Source: Pholiota molesta (Eukaryota; Basidiomycota; Agaricomycetes; Agaricales; Strophariaceae). From it: DNA of 64,000 nt. The notes under the pieces are model-generated. The model was not told where the DNA came from, searched no databases, and worked only from the letters and a program-made list of their open reading frames with translations. The DNA lies in NCBI GenBank assembly GCA_014925825.1, contig JACGCK010000021.1, positions 186,001 through 250,000 of the forward strand. The letters run 5' to 3'. Positions 1 to 12,142 of the stretch are shown here, piece after piece. Positions within the stretch are counted from its first letter, which is position 1. Each line of letters begins with the position of its first letter. The position numbers and the translations under genes are program-made.

Positions 1-2225
1 TGCCAGTGTTTTCAACGTAATGTCCTGATACAATAATGAGTGATCAGATGCATCAAGTAGGTATGAGAGCGTACCCATAGATGCGGGTACGTAGCCTAAT
101 TGTGTACTTTGTGAGCGTGAGGAATCATTATAGACACGTTGCTCTTACCAATATCTCCGGGCTGTACAAGATAACATTTGTCAGTAAAAGCAATGACCAT
201 GTTAGAAAACAATGCACTAACCACGTAATTGAACGTCCTAGCGTTGCCTTGAGATGCGAAGACAGTTATGCGGCCTTCACCCTCACTTCAAGTACGTCAA
301 TAATAAGTATCAAAAAATGGAGAAACATGCGACATACAGGAAGAAACTCCATTCATCTTGAGTAGGGTGCCACTAAAGCAGCTAAGCATCTCGGGAAGAA
401 AAGAGAACAGTTCACAACTTTACTTACGTGGAGTTCTCTAGAGAGTTGAGTGTTGGTTAGCGATATCCAAAGTAAGCTCGTCAGTAAACTGACCTGATGG
501 CGCCAGGCTCAACGGTAACCTCAGCCGCGGCGATAGCGGTAGAAATGGCAAACGAACGGGAGTCGACAATCTTGACCGAACCTCCATTCAACTTTGTTGG
601 CACTACTTGTGAAAATTGGAAGGAGAACGGATTTGGTACAAGTCCATTAGGGCTCTCAGGAAGACTGGAGTTGCCGTCCACTGGAGGAGCTAATGGAACA
701 TGTGGTTGGTCAATAAGCCACAAATAACCAACGACCGGGCCACGTACTGCTCGGGAAGATGTAGAGCTCCTGCGCCGGTATATGCGCAAAGGCAGAGATA
801 TCTCTGTTTTACACATATAAACACATCAGCTTGTATTTTGACGACAAGAAAAGTTTGAATCCATACGTTTGGAAGTTCTTTGCGAGAACTGTGAAATCGC
901 CGGTATATTATTAGTCGACTGTTTTTCAGGCGGGAAATTTTTACTCACCCTCTGCAGGTACGTGAGACAACCAGTCGGTCAACTGGAAATTTTTAATGAG
1001 CAGTAATCCAGAAGTCGTCAACGAAACAAAGGCTTACCTGGAAGGTCGAGTCCTCGCTGAATGCACCGTCGTTGAAGACCTATAAGAAAGATTCTACTTA
1101 GCAACCACTATACATCAGAAATCCAAGAATCCCACCAGGAGGAATTCAGAGCCATCCGGATCGTCCGCGGTCGCCTGGAGGGAATGGGGAGTGCCAGGTG
1201 GGAAGTACCAAAGATCTCCAGGTTGCTATATTTATTATTCAGCAGAGGTCGGTGAAGCGAGGAGCCTGTATTACCAAGGTAGCAATGAAGTTCCTGCCTT
1301 GCGAGTCGACGGAAGTGATCTGAGTGTTGCCCTTGAGAACGTATGCCCACTTTGGATGTGAAGTATTGTTAGATTGATCTATCAGAAAAATGCGTATGCA
1401 GTACCTCTGCGGTCTTGTGCCAGTGCAGTTCACTGGTAAATGATACTTGTTAGAGCAGCTGAGGAGGCGTGTCACGAAGACCTACCGAATTGCGCCAGCT
1501 TCCAATCTCATGTTAACGCTTGCCATTGCTATGAAAGAGGTTAATGCAAACTCGTTTTATGTAGAAGTATCGTAGTAATTGCTTACCTGTCGCAATGGGC
1601 ATTACATCGACTGTGAAGATATGTCAGAACATTGTCTCGTAGAAGATCAAAGATCTACTGACTGTTCTCTTGACGAGCCCAACCTCCTGTTTGGAGACGG
1701 TTGTGGCTCAAGCTGTAGGGCCACTTTGCGCTGCCACTGTGATTATTGGAGACGGTTAAACATATGGAAACGATTTCATCATAAGTTGGACTTACACAGA
1801 GCCGTGGTCTGTGGTAGGCGGAGCGAGCAGATCCGCGTTTTCCTTAACGATGAACTCGTCGGTGGGGCCGAGGATGGTTGCCCCTAGAGAACCGCGGATG
1901 GCTCCTGGATCTGCAGGAGCGTCGGAAGAGTTCCATAAAACCCCGTTTGGGTCGAGACTGATAAAAGGGACAGTAGCAGATGCGGCGGGTGCAGACGAAA
2001 CCGTGGATCCAGTGGCGTGGCAGTCGATGTTTTCGTAGATGAAGATTTCGATTTGGCGTCCGCAGAGGAAGCTGGAATCTGAGACGACACTACTGGTGGT
2101 AGCGATGAGGCGGCAGAAGCCATTGAAATTGAAACTGTCCCAGAAGCGACAGGCGTCACTGCTGGTGCAGCGAAAACAGTCGCCGAGAGCAGAAGAGCGA
2201 GAGTGCAAGAGGCAATGCTGATCAT
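1..2225 (-). CDS. Oxalate decarboxylase (bicupin), 3' end cut by window edge
   Basis: Secreted manganese bicupin that converts oxalate to formate and CO2, a typical enzyme of wood-decay fungi. The start is the first ATG, at 2225-2223, and opens a hydrophobic signal peptide (MISIASCTLALLLSATVFA). Cupin 1 shows GAIRELHWHKTAEWAYVLKG and cupin 2 GAIRELHWHPTQDEW then GDIGYVPASMGHYVENTG, giving both HxH..E metal sites. The reading needs 18 introns of 44-63 nt. Exons (+ coordinates, read downward) are 2002-2225, 1796-1957, 1663-1736, 1587-1610, 1486-1528, 1405-1432, 1275-1349, 1136-1225, 1038-1079, 949-982, 867-888, 748-803, 494-689, 428-437, 338-372, 222-285, 149-161, 75-95 and 1-24. All phases agree. 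The first intron (1958-2001, 44 nt) is the least certain: the alternative is an exon reading ATVPFIS before SLDPNGVLW. About 412 residues are present, so only a short C-terminus is missing. Confidence 0.93.
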
Positions 2226-2297
2226 GGTGATTCTCTTGGGAGAGGGGTGAATTTCAGTACGCAACTGGTGATGTTTCAACTTGGGGAATTTAGAGCC

Positions 2298-2304
2298 TTT
2301 TATA
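2298..2304 (-). promoter_or_regulatory. TATA box of the oxalate decarboxylase gene
   Basis: The minus strand reads TATAAAA here, about 73 nt upstream of the ATG at 2225. This is a plausible TATA element. Position and match are the only evidence. Confidence 0.45.
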
Positions 2305-4413
2305 CATGAAAGAATCCTTCAGTGGGAGCCAAATCTTCCTCTAAGTCCGGAATACATATGAGTGCAGAACTTCCGACTTGTGTGGCAAAAGCTGGCAGTA
2401 CTCCATAGTTCTCGTGCAAATGAGGTCACAGGGTAAGCACACGGAGAGGACATCGGGTCTGCGAATGAAAAATAGGCAATTGGTGATCCTGACTTTCCCT
2501 ACAGGCTGTCGCCGTTCTAGCATAGGCGTCAGTCAGTCGGGCGGCACCGAGAGAGCGGAATTCGTTCCTCAAACTGCCGAGTGAAAGAACTGACGAAAAA
2601 AGAACTGACGCACTAGATAGCAATAGAAGCATCTCGATACACGAGCACTAGAGTAACTGGGTTAAAGGGTGAATAAGATCATTGTAGCCAGAGGATTGAG
2701 ATGATACCATTTGGGTGGTTCCGATAAAGAAATGCGAGTAATCCCGGTATGTCGTCCACCAAATCAATCTAATGGATACGATGCACGGCATCAGCGAGGA
2801 TTGCGGTAATCGAGGTCACAGGGACACTTTACGCGTGTAGCGGAGGAATCCCCGATGAAAAGTAGGCAACATGGACCACGTCAAGGATGAAACTCCGTGG
2901 AGCGCTAACGCAATCTGGGGAAATCAGTGAGCAGCAAGGATATTTCAAGACCAACGAAGAACTTACCCCTTTGGATAATAATACGATTCGACCTTTTTAG
3001 AAGAATGTACCGTAAGAGGTTATTAATACACAGCAGAGTAAGGTAGGTTGGCTACTAACAGACCTTGATAACGCGTCCAATGGTCCATGTGAATTTTCTC
3101 GTTTCAAATTTCAGGCTTGAAGTGTCCGATAAAGGAGGATTTTCCACACAAAGGTGATTTCCAAGACAGAATCGAGATTATTTCACGCATACCCGTTTGA
3201 TGCTGGGATGTTGGGCCGCGACGAGCGAGTTCTCAACTCCTGCTTGCCAGGAAAATAAGTGCATCCTAATGAAACTTCGGAAACGCTCCGAAACTTACGG
3301 TGAAAAATGTCCGTTCCGACACGAAGATGCATATGGGGTAGACCGAAATTGTGGCAGAGATGCGTTGAACGATGCCCGTGAATCTGGAAAAATACGTATA
3401 TCATGAGCACCTCCAGATTCCCCAAAGTCTGCCGTTCTAAAAAAAGAGCATCAATTGAGGAGGCAGTCCAGAAATAACTATGACCAGCGGCGTTCGGTCA
3501 GCAGAACAATTCTTAGAGTCGCGATATGGACTTCTCTCCAAGTCAAGATCTGACAAATATCGCAAGTTCGATTGGCCGTTCACCAATCAGAGGTCATCGT
3601 AGCCTGAGGGTCATTTGCACTAGAAACAATCTCCAAGCTGAAGAGCCAAGTTTACGCGCACTTCAAGATCCATTCCAGCACCGAAAGTTTGCAGAAGAAA
3701 TGAAATTCATCGTCTCCAAAAAAATATGATGAGCGAATAATTACACAGTGCTGAAGAAAGTGTGGTACTTAATCATGGTAGTCAGAAGACATCAAGCTTT
3801 GGGAAAATGTGCTTTCTGGGTCGATATAACCTTCGCCTCTCGGCCAATATGGCGTCACCTTTCCTAAATGACACAGAACAGCACATCGGTGCGACTGCAT
3901 CGTAATCTTCGGAAGAGTTAGACATCGGCACGATATCAATGTTGTTGTGCCATTCTGGAGCCGTGTCCATGGTATATTTTGATATGCTTGAATATAGTAC
4001 CGGATCTTTCATGAAGATGTCATGTGAGAAACGCGGTCTATAAAAAAAAAGGATCTCCGTCGCGTGCGTCGGGCAATTGACAAAATTAACAAAGGTTCGG
4101 ATTGCGCCAACTTGGTGTCTAAGGGCTGCAGTAGAAGGTGCCATGCGGTGTTTAGAGTTTATTAGGAAAAATAATAGATATCCCTGCTTACAAAAAAGGG
4201 GGAAATCATTAAATTAAAACAAAAGAGATGGGAGTTCGGGGGGCAAGGCTTACAGAAAGGAGCAAAAACGGGGGCCTGTGATCACTTCGCTTGATGTGGT
4301 TTATACGCCGTGCCGCCGAGGTCAGAAAATGAAAGGCCCTCGCCATCTTCACATGCGACGCCGCCATACCACGAAACCGAACCTACCGGATAATATACAA
4401 GGAAGCCTCGCCA
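2305..4413. other. Intergenic region without a recognisable gene
   Basis: Only short ORFs occur on both strands and none shows a family motif. The longest is a separate 120-codon minus ORF at 3782-4144. The region could hold the oxalate decarboxylase promoter plus a small or non-coding gene, but I see nothing decisive. Confidence 0.4.
3782..4144 (-). CDS. Doubtful hypothetical ORF, 120 aa
   Basis: An uninterrupted minus-strand reading frame from an ATG (MAPSTAALRHQVGAIRTF...) to a stop, 120 residues. It has no signal peptide, membrane segment or motif that I recognise. It ends about 630 bp short of the HIT gene, with which it shares its strand. Length alone is the argument for it, so it may be chance. 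In this genome genes usually have introns every 50-150 nt, which weakens the case for a single-exon frame. Confidence 0.18.
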   Translation of the reverse strand: MAPSTAALRHQVGAIRTFVNFVNCPTHATEILFFYRPRFSHDIFMKDPVLYSSISKYTMDTAPEWHNNIDIVPMSNSSEDYDAVAPMCCSVSFRKGDAILAERRRLYRPRKHIFPKLDVF

Positions 4414-5181
4414 TTAGCAGGGCAATACTCCCACACGTTGTCCTCTTTCCAGGATTTGGATGGCCTGCTGAGCAGTTACAAACCAGCTGGGGCCTTTCGC
4501 GTTTCCGTTTGTTCCATTGACTACAGGATACTTGGCAGCGTATTTCCTGGACCGATATGGAAGACCTTGCACATGCAGATGGAGATGGTAGACCGAATTG
4601 AATGGGGGTATATGAAAGCCCATCCTACGCCGCATCGGTTAATTGTATCACCAGAAAGTTATCATTATCAAGTGAGACCTTACTTGCGCATATCTTCCGG
4701 TACATTCAGATCGTTCAACACGACATGTCCTATTTCCTCCATTCTTTTCACTGGAATGTCAGAGTCAGAGGCATGAAGGATATTGGACCACTAGGAATGA
4801 ATCGATACCCAGAGGAACATCTGACTGTTGTAGGGATTTGACAGTGTCTGTAACATTATGGATGAGATGAGTCTAGGCAAAGTGGGTGACTACTCGCCGA
4901 TATGTCTTCTTGGGATAACGAGATAATGATGCTGGCTAGCAGGTCGCCGGTCTTCAAATACCACAAAAGAGTCGTCCTGGGCATAAGGAGGATATGCAAT
5001 TAGTTCATTCAAATAGCACAATCAATAGCAGTTCCCATACCTCATAGACTACTCTGAATCCCTTCAATGTCGTAGCGTGACAAAATTTACAAGAACTTAA
5101 TGTGTCTGAGCCTTCGACATAGTTGCCGTCCTGCGAACGCGTTTTAAAAAGTGAGAAAAAGGCAGATATTGTTGGAACCAT
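4414..5181 (-). CDS. HIT-family (histidine triad) nucleotide-binding protein
   Basis: A 178-residue histidine-triad protein, related to HINT3-type nucleoside-phosphate hydrolases acting on AMP-lysine or AMP-like adducts (family knowledge). Near the N-terminus lies a CKFC pair, then YLVIPRRHIDTVKSL and the catalytic triad in FNSVYHLHLHVQGLPYRS. The C-terminus is typical of the fungal subgroup (SWFVTAQQAIQILERGQ). Five exons: 5041-5181, 4898-4976, 4809-4847, 4684-4750 and 4414-4624, all phases consistent. Intron 2 starts GCGAGT instead of GT; only this GC-AG splice keeps RRHID in frame. The start is the ATG at 5181, which is in frame through to CKFC. A later ATG near 5120 is out of frame. The gene is transcribed divergently from UBP8 with 518 bp between the two starts. 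Confidence 0.92.
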
Positions 5182-5699
5182 GGTTGGATAGCCGTTGTCG
5201 TGTACAGTTTATCGAAAGAAAGTTCAGGTTTGTTCTTTGTTCATTTATTTGAGAGCCCTGTAACGATGTTTGAGTATTTGAAGTATAAAATGCCTGCAAT
5301 AGAACCCACTTACAGGTAGCCCACTTACAGATAGTTCTTGTTTCTTTTTCAATTCATATGGTTCCAGTCCAGAGAGGGGGCTCCGGGTGACCGTGATCCG
5401 TGGTTGGTATCGTGACGTGACAAGTGACGCAGCCACACCCCGGAAGCAATTCAATATTGCATTTGCAAGCACTCAACGACGTCAACGTTCAGCTCGACGT
5501 TGAACGATCCTATTGAACGACGACCTCGCTGACATATAGCGAGCTGAAGATCATATGTAAAGATAGATAATGTGAGTCTACTCGTTAAGGTAGTCAAAAA
5601 TCTGACAAGAAATACAGCACTAGCCGAGTACATATTTTGAAGCACGCGGGCTCAGGTGCTACGGCCACCAGTTATAACTTCGAGAATACAGTATCTGTT
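5182..5699. promoter_or_regulatory. Shared divergent promoter region (HIT gene / UBP8)
   Basis: 518 bp separate the two start codons of divergent genes, so both promoters must lie here. I see no clear TATA box. A short direct repeat, GCCCACTTACAG-like, occurs twice around 5303-5330. No longer ORF of note is present. Confidence 0.5.
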
Positions 5700-7991
5700 A
5701 TGGCCGATGGAACATCGTTGTGCCCTCATATCTCTGGTGCACTTAACGACAAGAGTCTTGGAGATGTTATAAGGAAGAAATACACCTCGGTGGTGTCCTG
5801 GAGCGCATACCGGTCACAGGTCCTTCGCCCGACGAAGCGGAGAAAGGTGCGTTGAAAATTCATCATTAAGACTCTTTAGCTCATTAAGTGTATAGATAGC
5901 AGCTCCGACATGCGGTACATGCTCCTCTCCCCTCTCACGCCCGATCGCATGTTTGCAATGTCCATATACAGGATGTTGGCAGGACAAGCACTCAATTCAT
6001 CATTTGAGAGATACGGGCCACTCCTTCTGTGAGCATTACTCACAGAATGCGCTTTTCCCAGGCTGATTCTTATTTATGTTAACAGGCGCCGACACGAAGA
6101 CTGGATATTTGTTTTGTTCTGAATGTGATGATTTTATATACGATATGAAGCTAGATGAAATGCATCTGGCTGCAATCGTATCAGCGGAAGAGAAGCAGAC
6201 CAAATTTCGCGGTGCGTGTTCAATTCTATATCCAAGTATTTCCACCTTTTGCGAAACTCATTCGATTGTTCAGTATCGAAGAAACCTCGAGAAATGTTCA
6301 AACCCTGGGTCCCAAGTCCTAGGGAGTCAAGCGCACTTGAAGGCGCAGAATTGATTCCCTGTCAAGGTATGATAACCAAGTTTACTTAAAGCCTACTTTC
6401 ATTGATTGCCCAATTTTGTAGGCCGTCGCGGACTACTAAACCTTGGCCAAACCTGTTTTCTCAACGTAGTCCTTCAATGTTTCATTCACAACCCGCTATT
6501 GCGAAATTACTTCCTCAGCGATAAGCACAACTGCAAACAATGCAAATTAGAAAACTGCATTAGTTGCGAAATGGATAAGCTTTTTACGGAGGTAATGCAC
6601 TTTTCATTTAGCGGCGATTTTATTAAACCAAATATTACACTAGATATATTCGGATGACACTACACCTTATGGACCCATCACATTCTTAGCAACCACTTGG
6701 AAAGCTTCGGCAGAACTCTCGGGATATGCGCAGCAGGACGCGCATGAGTTTTTCATGTCGACGTTGAACCAGATACATCAAACATCCCGAGGTTCTACGA
6801 ACATCTCTTGCAATTGCATCATCCATTCGACGTTTGATGGGCAATTGCAGAGCGACGTCAAATGTGAGCGATGTGGCAACGTCAACAGCACTGTCGACCC
6901 GATGCTTGATGTCAGTCTTGAGCTCAAAGGAAAGGGTGGCGAGGTCGCCTCTGCCGAAAATACCCTTGGAGCTTGTTTACGGAGGTTAGTGTCTTCCCGC
7001 CCGAATTCCCACCCACCTTCTCTACCGCCACTGCGTTGTTAATGGTTGCATATATAGGTTTACCCAACCAGAGAAGTTGAACCCGAAGGAGTACAGCTGC
7101 GGCAAATGCAAATCCGCTCATGTAAGTCGACAAGTCTCCAACGGTAATTACTTTTACCCTTCGAGAGCTAATTGAGGATTTACAGGAGGCCAGCAAGAGG
7201 CTCAGTATCCGCAAGCTCCCACCTGTGCTGAGTTTCCAGTTCAAAGTGACGTATCATGTGTCTTCCTCTATTTGTTCGATACTGACACATCCTCCTCAAC
7301 AGCGATTCGAACACAAGACCAATGACAAATCTACAGCGCGCAAAATAGATGCTGCAATTCGATTTCCCGCGTCCATAAACATGGCGCCATATACCACGCT
7401 CGCAATGAAAAAGGATAATAATGGGACAGGTCTATCGTAAGTGTAATGTTGCCGTGCTTGTTCTGTCTTCTTGCGAAGCCCAAACTCATGCCCGGGTATC
7501 ATTTTTATCGATCAGATATCCAGGACCAGAATCAATGTACGAATACGACCTCTTTGCCGTCATCAATCACGAAGGCCAAATCGATAATGGCCATTATACC
7601 AATTTTGCGCGCTTCCAGGACGAGGCAAGTTTAGCATCTGCTCCATTCCTCAATATTAGGGGCTGATGTCTACTTTTACGGAAGTGGTACCGCTTTGATG
7701 ACGACAAGTGAGTGCACCCCTCCATGGCGGCGATGCTGGCCGTTCCGTGACCCGCTTGGCTGACCATTTGGCACCCATGTTAGAGTAACGGCCTCAAGCC
7801 TTGGTGCATGTCTGAACTCAGCGGCATACATGTGCTTTTATGTCAAAAGGCATCTTGACTACAAGCCGAACATGACCCCATCGTATGTCCTCGCACGGGA
7901 AAATGAAGCGCTGCGGGAGAAGGAGCTGGAAAAAGAGAAAGAAGCTGCCCGTATGAAGGAGTTGGAGGACGATCTGTTATCTACGCTATGA
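5700..7991 (+). CDS. UBP8: SAGA-type ubiquitin C-terminal hydrolase (Ubp8/USP22 family)
   Basis: Ubiquitin-specific protease of the SAGA deubiquitinase module, which removes ubiquitin from histone H2B (family knowledge). It begins MADGTSLCPHI. An N-terminal UBP zinc finger follows (CGTCSSPLSRPIACLQC, GCWQDKHSIHHLRDTGHSFC, FCSECDDFIYD). The USP domain starts GLLNLGQTCFLN (catalytic Cys near residue 178), has zinc pairs KCERC and CGKC, and the His box DNGHYTNFAR (His near 449). The C-terminal stretch is charged and probably helical (ENEALREKELEKEKEAAR). Twelve exons: 5700-5846, 5896-6028, 6086-6211, 6274-6366, 6422-6591, 6644-6984, 7058-7121, 7186-7245, 7303-7436, 7516-7624, 7685-7707, 7784-7991. 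They sum to 536 codons with no frame problem. Intron 10 is GC-AG (GCAAGT), and exon 11 is only 23 nt. Confidence 0.95.
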
Positions 7992-8371
7992 GAGCATTCC
8001 CATCTTGTGTAAAATTTTTGTATTATTAGAATGTGGCCTGCTGATTAGGAAACTTGAATGAGGATGGAATCTTAATTTTTCCAATGCGTGCAACATTAAC
8101 GGCGGCGGGAGGCACGTCGGTACAAGTGCGGTGCTAAACCTGGGCGAGGAGATTGAAGAGGTGGAGGAACCCGCGAAAAGTGTCTTGGTCAATTCAGAAA
8201 GTTGAGAGATGGGGAAAGAGGATGGACACGGTCCGATGAGCATTTGTGCGGAACGGAAAGAGGCCGACGACCGCTGGAAAAGACAGATCTTCATACTAGA
8301 AAAACAGCAATATTTATATGGTATGTACATGTCAACGAACATCGATCAGAAACATTGTGTCGTGCCGCGAG
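7992..8371. other. Convergent 3' spacer between UBP8 and THG1
   Basis: 380 bp between two converging genes. It must hold both 3' UTRs and polyadenylation signals. No ORF is supported. Confidence 0.6.
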
Positions 8372-9859
8372 TTACTCCTCCAAGATCCCGGCATGAGCCT
8401 CCCAAAACTCGTCCTTGATGATATCACAATGCGCGATCTCTATTCTCGTCATTGGCTGCTTTCCTTTCTTTTTAGTCTTCTGCTTTTTAGGGAACATGGG
8501 CCCAGATGCTGGTGCCGGCGAAGCCTCGCCAGATGCTTCGTCTGTCGCATCGTACCGCGTTGCCGGCGCCGCCGGCTGCGAGACGGCTTCCGCGCCACTC
8601 TGTCCTTCTCCTGCTTCCTCAGGTGGCGCAGCAGCGCTGCTGGACGGCACCTCTTCTGCTGCGTCGGCCGCGATCTGGGGAAGGGCCACAAACAAACCCA
8701 CGTCATCAGCAACGCAATCGCCCGGGTGAGAACACCGTGCGCGGCTCGGGACGAAAGGCACGCACCTCCTCGCGAAAGAGGACACTGCCCTTGCGGAAGC
8801 GTGGGTCGAGCTGGTTGTAGTTGATCCCGAAACGAGCGAATAGGATTTCGTGTTTCTCCTTCGAGAATGTGCCCTATGTGTGCGGAGGAGATGATCAGAG
8901 ATCGAGAAAATCCTAAGATGTGGGGTGGCGGTGGGGTAACTTGTCCTCACTTTCAACGTGGCATGCGCCTCTGCGGTGGTCTGCCCACCTTGCTGGATGA
9001 GCGCCCAAAGGTCGTGTTGTATAGGTTGTTGATATGGGCTGGGACCCAGCTGAGCCTTTTCACTCGAGGATGAATAGACGAGGTAACTCACTATCTGCCT
9101 GTCTCCATGCAAAATAATCTCGTATGTGCTTCTCAGTTGGATAGAGCACAATCCTGCCGTCAAATGATGGAGGATACAGGATCGGCGATCCGGGAAGTAT
9201 TTCGGCCAGTGGAACACGTAACAGGACGTGAATAGAGATGTTAGGGTGGACACAATCTTAGACTCGCGACGATTGTAAAGTGCCGTTGATTTTCGGAGGA
9301 GGAAACTATTCTAACAGATGGTCAGATTCAACATTCGTAGATTCTCGAGATACGCGCGGGCATATAAACATCTGCCCAATGGCGATGCACGGACGTGGAG
9401 AAATCGGGGTGGACAGAATAACGCTTCCGGACTTTGTCGAGCCTCCGATGTAGGATCAGACGATTCCCGACAGGCGATTGCCACTGCATGGTGCGCAGCC
9501 AATGCCGCCCGAGTTCATCCGCATGCCAGCTAATCAAGGAAACCTAAAGCAAAGACGCACTCACCTAAACTCGTCCGACTCTCCAAACGCAAGCACGATA
9601 TCTGGGTACTCCTCCATGACGTCTTTGGCAGCATGGTCCATCAGCTGCAACGCGCGCACGTCATTCGGTTTCGTGAATTCGTGTTTGTCCGAGAATCTAA
9701 CACACACCAGTGAGGATCCTGCACGTTTGGGACGCCTGTAATGCAGAGGCCGCACCGATGGAATGAATGACCGTCCAGGCGGAATAACATGAACGTGCCC
9801 GGCAGCAGGGGGTCTGGCAGCTCAAAGTTTCGAACGTAGGCATATTTCGAGTTCGCCAT
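8372..9859 (-). CDS. THG1: tRNA-His guanylyltransferase (Thg1), with two single-base gaps in this sequence
   Basis: Adds the 5' G-1 to tRNA-His, an essential step for histidyl-tRNA synthetase recognition (family knowledge). It opens [21 protein letters not shown], then [10 protein letters not shown], the palm motif [15 protein letters not shown], and [19 protein letters not shown]. Later come [42 protein letters not shown] and the C-terminal [13 protein letters not shown]. Exons: 9756-9859, 9565-9696, 9092-9305, 8951-9038, 8766-8873, 8372-8674. Exon 3 needs one extra base near 9184-9185 (between PDR and PILYPP). Exon 4 needs one near 9007-9009 (NTTF/WAL). Each sits in a short homopolymer, so sequence error is likelier than pseudogene. 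Intron 2 is unusually long for this window (259 nt). The acidic Ala/Pro-rich insert before the C-terminus is typical of fungal variation. Confidence 0.92.
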
Positions 9860-11376
9860 TGTATTTAACGATTGGCTGACGGGTTTAGAACTGTAGAATC
9901 AGGCGACTTATGTTAGGTCGCTTGAGTCTAGTAAGAAATAGTAAGAAATCGATTTATTTCGTTTAGATGGCTAAAATTTCACTTGCCTGCTATATATCTA
10001 GTGTTAATATTGTCTGGCCGAAGGTTATTGCGTTTAGTATGGGTTCAGATCTCCAGGAATGAGAATCTAACGTCATGAATAGGTTGTAGATTGACCTCAA
10101 AAAAGTCATTACGAAAATCAACATTTTAGCTGATTATATCGGAGTTTGAAAGATAATGAACGTCCGTCATGGATAGATGCCGCGGTGCCGGAAACGCTAG
10201 AGACATGCACCTACGAATTGCCTACGAATGTAATTCTCCACACCTACGAAGGTATAAGTGTCAATGAGTATGAAGGAGTACACAAACAGCTGGCTATGTA
10301 ACAGTTTGTAATTGAAGACATCAACGTGGAGTACACATAAATGTAGGCGATGCATCAGGGCGCCTAACACACAGAACGCATATGCGTTTATGAAGCGCAC
10401 CCCGATACAGGCATTTAAATTCCTGGAAATTTACATCTGTAAGGAACATTAACAGAAAATAAAACGAATGACTGGAAGGGTCTACTTCATAAAATCCGAC
10501 TGAAATTCGACCAGTCTGTAAAGTTTGATGTGCGTCACAGACTCGACCTTGCTTATCATTGCCAAATTAATTGAGCCGGAGCAGACACTCAACGAAAGCT
10601 AGCCTCATGTGGGGAGACCCTTCGTGAAGGGACGCTCGTGCAAGCTGCAGCTTTGCGCCATCAAGATCCTGTTCCCTAGTAGGCATTGCCGAGATGCCGG
10701 CACTACTTTGGCGCCTGCATTGATGGGCTGCAAGGATTCTTAAGCGCCGGTCCATTCAACACATGCACAATCTGTGAAAGATGCAAGCCTTTATCGCATT
10801 AGCTGTGGTCATAGAAAGAGACTGTCCTCCGTCAAAATTCAATTCAACTTTCACTCAAAATCTTCACCTATTTATCTCTGTGCTAATAGTATTTAGTTAT
10901 TGAAGTATAAGAGTATGAACCACAGACTTGTATCGAATACCTCTAGTTTGTGTGAAGTACTTATGCCTGCAATAAAAATGCCTTACAAGTTTGTCTCGCA
11001 AGAGAAGGTTACAAACTGTGACTTCGAGCTTTGGAGCAAATGATTGATGTCTCCATTGCCTGTTCACGGATTTGTATCATTCAACTCTACTGATTAATTA
11101 TCGCGGGTGAAAAATGAGAGCCACTCTTACTTTGCTCGTGAACTTTTCCCGCAAACTTTACAACCTCGGACGAGCGGGAATGAGCAGGTATGAGTCAGCG
11201 TGGCGGTGGATAGCAGCCTTTCCTTTCTGGGCTAATTGTGACCTTCACATGCTTCACACATCACAGGAGCCTCAAGTAGGCCTCGCGCCAATCGTGACTC
11301 CTTACACACCACCACCACCACCACCGCCACCACCGTCCACAACGATCATCCTCCGACACACTCCACATCTCCCACA
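9860..11376. other. Intergenic region, nothing recognised
   Basis: 1.5 kb with only short, motif-free ORFs (for example minus 10197-10400 and 10567-10755). A CA/CCG-rich tract (11311-11335) lies just before the next start codon. It presumably contains the promoters of THG1 and of the acidic protein gene. Confidence 0.5.
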
Positions 11377-12142
11377 ATGAGCACAGCAGCGAACTCGTAC
11401 TACTTCCGTCGCCGCACCATGGGCCGAGCAGCGTCGCCGCCGACCTGGGCCTGCTACGAGCAGATCCACGACGACTACAGCAACTCCGACTCGGACTCGT
11501 GCTCGGAGGACGACGACGACTACGAGGACACCGCCACCGGACGCCGTCGCGGGAGTGATTCCGAGAACGACGAGCACGTTGCGCCTGCAGAGACATCGCC
11601 GCGGCCCGTCGACGACGCCCACGACATCGACATGGATATGGACGAGGATGGCCCCGATGCGCCGTCCAAGGACGTCGCAGCGGACAATGGGAAGGATGTG
11701 AAGGGGAAGCAACGTGCTATCGAGCCTGAGCCGGAGACGCCGAGACGCCAGCGAAAGCCTAAGCGCCAGCACGTCTACACCCTCCGGCCTATCTTGACGA
11801 TTCAAAGGAGCCAAGGATTTGTCTGGAACCAAGTATGTACATCCTGTTTCTTCCACTGTATCCAGAAACTAATTCATGCCTTTCAATCAGGACCTATTCG
11901 TGCCTCCTTATATCAAGGATAGATGTCAGTAACCTTTCTTTGTTAATTAATCCGAAATCGGAGTGACCGGAACCTGACATCATCTTGCATTATTTCTAGA
12001 TATCGCTTCCACGTCTCCTCCCAACTCTCGGGGATTCATCTCAACGTCTGTTTCGTCGAACAACTCGGCAATGACGGACTATGAAGTCGAGGTAGTCGAA
12101 ATCCGTGTGAAAGAGGGTGACCTTGACGATATCATCCCGTGA
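11377..12142 (+). CDS. Acidic low-complexity protein of unknown function, 210 aa
   Basis: Three exons (11377-11832, 11891-11924, 12000-12142) join in phase to 211 codons. The N-terminal two thirds are disordered and acidic (SNSDSDSCSEDDDDYED, DIDMDMDEDG), followed by a basic patch (RRQRKPKRQ). The C-terminal third looks folded: YTLRPILTIQRSQGFVWNQ, then DLFVPPYIKDRY and a terminal TDYEVEVVEIRVKEGDLDDIIP. I do not recognise the family. The acidic/basic layout and absence of signal peptide or membrane helix suggest a nuclear or cytosolic protein, but that is inference. Splice signals are good (GTATGT/CAG, GTCAGT/TAG). Confidence 0.8.

Noticed and set aside
2426..2632. Small minus ORF with signal-like start (MLLLLSSASVLFSS)
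   Set aside because: 68 codons, no conserved motif, loses character after the leucine run; probably chance.
8318..9073. Plus-strand ORFs of 60-168 codons across THG1
   Set aside because: They are antisense shadows of the Ala/Pro-rich THG1 C-terminal region; no motif and no splice logic.
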